NCBI GenBank assembly: GCA_963170055.1
Contig: CAUJGJ010000044.1
Location: 1-10,000, forward strand
Length of the DNA stretch: 10,000 nucleotides
Source: Halisarca cf. caerulea
Taxonomy: Eukaryota > Porifera > Demospongiae > Chondrillida > Halisarcidae
Direction of reading: 5' to 3'
The translations under genes were made by a program, and so were the position numbers. Shown here piece by piece: positions 8,295 to 10,000 of this stretch. Within the stretch, counting starts at the first letter, position 1; every line of letters starts with the position of its first letter. The notes beneath the pieces are model-generated. The model was not told where the DNA came from, made no database searches, and was given only the letters and a program-made list of their open reading frames with translations.

Positions 8295-8393
8295 GTTCTG
8301 GTTCGCTGGGAGATTCATTGGTCTTGCCATCATAAAGGACCAGCTTCTGGATGTGTTCTTCGCTCAGCACATATACAAGCTACTGATGGACCG
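8295..8393 (+). CDS. HECW-like: Exon 10: HECT N-lobe, AGRFIGLA helix
   Basis: A 99-bp symmetric phase-2 exon. It reads FWFAGRFIGLAIIKDQLLDV, then FFAQHIYKLLMDR. The pattern F-x-F-x-GR-x-x-GLA-x-x-x-x-x-LLD-x-FF followed by a helix is characteristic of HECT N-lobes. The Trp-Phe immediately before it, and LLD-FF followed by Y-LL, match HECW well. The exon keeps the reading frame with both neighbours. The donor CG|GTGAGT at 8394 is near consensus. Confidence 0.96.
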
Positions 8394-8509
8394 GTGAGTA
8401 GTGGTCCCTGTACATACATTGTCTCCCACGTTGTCCCTAGTTGCATGACGCCTGTTGTAACCCACAACAAACCTCCTCAAGTTCTACCTTTTGAATGAGG
8501 AAGTATGGT

Positions 8510-8679
8510 TAAACCTCTCTAAACCAAACCCTCTGTACTCTGGAATCCTCTCTAAACTAGCTTTGTTCTCAAGTCCTGCTCTCTATATTTGCTGTACATA
8601 TAGAACCTTCCTAATCTGGAAACCTCTCGAAGCCGAATCTTTTCTTTGGCCCTGAGGGTGTTCGGTTTAGAGAGGTTTT
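8510..8679. mobile_element. Inverted-repeat element with AACCTCTCTAAACC ends, intron 10
   Basis: The left end is AAACCTCTCTAAACCAAA and the right end is its near complement CGGTTTAGAGAGGTTTT, followed by GCTGTACA. Internal variants (ATCCTCTCTAAACTAG, AACCTCTCGAAGCCG) repeat the same theme. There is no coding capacity. It has the same build as the next element, which carries CTCTCTAATCCGAC in place of CTCTCTAAACC. Confidence 0.65.
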
Positions 8680-8768
8680 GCTGTACATTGATGAAGTGGG
8701 ATCTCTATGGTCACACTCTCTGTAGGCAGTAACTTCATGTCAGATTGCAGAGGTTGTCGGATTATGGA

Positions 8769-8951
8769 GTACAGTGAATCCTCTCTAATCCGACACTCAA
8801 TGGGACCTGAGAATAATGTCGGATTAGGAGGTTGTCGGATTATGGGGTGCCTCTTACCATACATTAGTATGACGGATGTACCGCATAAGATGGTCGGATT
8901 AGAGAGAATGTTGGATTATAGAGGTGTCGGATTAGAGAGGTTTCACTGTAC
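8769..8951. mobile_element. 183-bp MITE-like element with 26-bp terminal inverted repeats
   Basis: The left terminus (8769-8794) starts GTACAGTGAATCCTCTCTAA and the right terminus (8926-8951) is its complement with one mismatch, ending GAGAGGTTTCACTGTAC. The core GTCGGATTAGAGA also recurs internally, both at full length and as variants (near 8749, 8818, 8834, 8893 and 8910). There is no open coding frame of note. It is a good candidate for a recently mobile non-autonomous element. Confidence 0.82.
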
Positions 8952-9052
8952 CTCTTACCATACTTCAACATGGTGACTGTGCCTCATAAGATGGTCGGAT
9001 TAGAGAGAACATCGGATTATTGAGATGTTTGATTACAGAGGTTTCCCTTTAG
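8851..9052. repeat. 101-bp tandem duplication of the element's right half
   Basis: Sequence from CTCTTACCATAC at 8851 is repeated from 8952, offset 101 bp. Shared landmarks are CATAAGATGGTCGGATTAGA and a closing GAGGTTTC. The second copy is more diverged at its end (GAGGTTTCCCTTT in place of GAGGTTTCACTGT). Confidence 0.8.
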
Positions 9053-9112
9053 CCCTACTAAAGGGCACCTCCTGAATGTAGGCACCTGTGTACCTCCATC
9101 AACAGAACACCG

Positions 9113-9199
9113 TAGCTCGGCCACGCTCGACATCTGTCACATTGACATGTGTAAATAGCTCGGCCACACTCAACATCTGTCACATTGACATGTGTAAAT
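9113..9199. repeat. 43-bp direct duplication
   Basis: Two nearly identical 43-bp units start at 9113 and 9156, sharing TAGCTCGGCCAC and CATCTGTCACATTGACATGT. Only two base differences are seen, so the duplication is recent. Confidence 0.93.
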
Positions 9200-9252
9200 T
9201 GAACCCTCCAAAACAAGAACACCTCCTTATGCAGTACAGCTTAATGCATTCC

Positions 9253-9447
9253 CAGTGGTGTCCTTATTATAGAGGTTTCACTGTACAGGACAGCTTACTG
9301 TGGTCCCAGTGGTGTCCTTATTATAGAGGTTTCACTGTACAGGACTGTTTACTGTGGTCCCAGTGGTGTCCTTATTATAGAGGTTTCACTGTACAGGACT
9401 GTTTACTGTGGTCCAAGTAGTGTCCTTATTATAGAGGTTTCGCTGTA
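9253..9447. repeat. 54-bp tandem repeat carrying a TIR end
   Basis: About 3.6 units with exact 54-bp spacing (starts 9253, 9307, 9361, 9415). Each holds GTGTCCTTATTATAGAGG and TTTCACTGTACAGGA. The phrase TATAGAGGTTTCACTGTAC is like the right terminus of the 8769-8951 element, so the array appears to have grown from an element end. Because 54 is divisible by three, an open frame runs through it; this is not evidence of a gene. Confidence 0.93.
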
Positions 9448-9577
9448 TTGTTGGGTTCTTCATGTACAGATTATTCTGTTGTCTGAAATACACACGTAGA
9501 AACTGTTACGCCTCTTGATACCTGTTTGGATGTACATTCAGCTACATTCCATATTGCAGAATTTATCTCTTACGTAT

Positions 9578-9742
9578 GTACAGTGAAACCTGTATAGAAA
9601 GACCACTCAAGGGACCAAGTAATTGTGGTCTTTGTAGGCAGGTGGTCCTTACGTAGAGATGCAATAGTATTGTTCTAGTGGTTTCCGGTCCAGTCCATAG
9701 TGGTCTCTATAGACAGGTGGTCTTTAAGACAGGGTTCACTGT
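9578..9742. mobile_element. 165-bp inverted-repeat element with ACAGTGAAACCTGT ends
   Basis: The left terminus reads GTACAGTGAAACCTGTATAG then AAAGACCAC. The right reads GGTGGTCTTTAAGACAGGG then TTCACTGT, an imperfect complement. Inside are TGGTCTTTGTAGGCAGGTGG and TGGTCTCTATAGACAGGTGG, so the terminus motif recurs internally. It shares words with the element at 2683-2881. Confidence 0.72.
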
Positions 9743-9964
9743 GTGTGAAAATCCCTATACTGCCATATTGTTTTCGCATCAACCCCACACATGGAGTACT
9801 ACTGTACTTCATAATAGTATTATATGCTCCTTTGAGTGTGTGGTGTGATGTGAAGAGGGGCTGCTATTAATCTTGTAATGCACTGTACAGTAGGGCCTTC
9901 TTTCAACTTTTGACTGAAAATGTAAAATTTACGTTTGTTTGCCTTTTTCCCACTGCCCTCACAG
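9743..9964 (+). other. Intron 10, 3' end
   Basis: Unique AT-rich sequence with no recognised element, ending in a strong pyrimidine tract and acceptor (CCTTTTTCCCACTGCCCTCA then CAG, to 9964). This is the best acceptor context in the window. Confidence 0.75.
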
Positions 9965-10000
9965 CCCTCTGCAGCTGTCAGATTTGCAGGCATTGGACCT
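9965..10000 (+). CDS. HECW-like: Exon 11 (partial): HECT N-lobe continues
   Basis: After completing an Arg with exon 10 it reads PLQLSDLQALDL and runs off the window. The LSDL-x-x-LD motif is what follows the LLD-FF/Y-LL helix in HECT proteins (LSDLEYLD in HECW as I recall). The acceptor is CCCTCACAG and the phase is again 2. About two thirds of the HECT domain, with the catalytic cysteine in the C-lobe, must lie downstream. Confidence 0.86.

Noticed and set aside
9088..9420. 110-residue open frame in intron 10
   Set aside because: It spans the 43-bp and 54-bp duplications; the protein repeats only because 54 is divisible by three.

Overview
The window is a stretch of an animal nuclear genome that carries part of one plus-strand gene. 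No bacterial-style genes are present. I identify eleven exons between about 516 and the right edge (10000), encoding about 782 residues of a HECT-type E3 ubiquitin ligase. By recalled family motifs, not by a search, the HECT part is closest to the HECW (NEDL) subfamily: [32 protein letters not shown], then an AGRFIGLA / LLDVFF stretch and LSDL. The gene is open at both ends. The amino-terminal part (C2 and WW domains in known HECW proteins) would lie upstream. The rest of the HECT domain, including its catalytic cysteine, lies downstream. An invertebrate, possibly a sponge or other early-branching animal, is suggested by the moderate-size introns, abundant TGTAC/GTACAGT words and many short inverted-repeat elements. 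That placement is an impression only.

Layout: 1-515 is a 42-bp satellite fading into unique sequence. Exons 1-7 (516-6341) encode a series of about 65-70-residue helical-looking units. Exons 8-11 (7129-10000) encode the start of the HECT N-lobe. The units resemble the segment that lies once between the second WW domain and HECT in vertebrate HECW proteins. Here I count six in tandem. In five of the six, an intron falls at the same place inside the unit, so an exon typically holds the back half of one unit, a linker, and the front half of the next. All ten introns read out as phase 2 (two codon bases before the intron), so the internal exons are symmetric and can be duplicated without frameshift. 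This array and its exon structure are the main point of interest.

Introns: nearly all remaining sequence is intronic and repeat-rich. (TG)n arrays begin at or next to the splice donors of introns 1, 7 and 8. (CA)n arrays fill introns 4 and 5. Intron 3 carries a G-rich minisatellite with strong G-quadruplex potential, and intron 6 a 22-bp minisatellite. Several short inverted-repeat (MITE-like) elements sit in introns 2, 3, 4, 7 and 10. Some of those in introns 3 and 10 share TACAGTGAA / TTCACTGT ends. The long His/Thr and Cys/Val reading frames over the dinucleotide arrays are artefacts.
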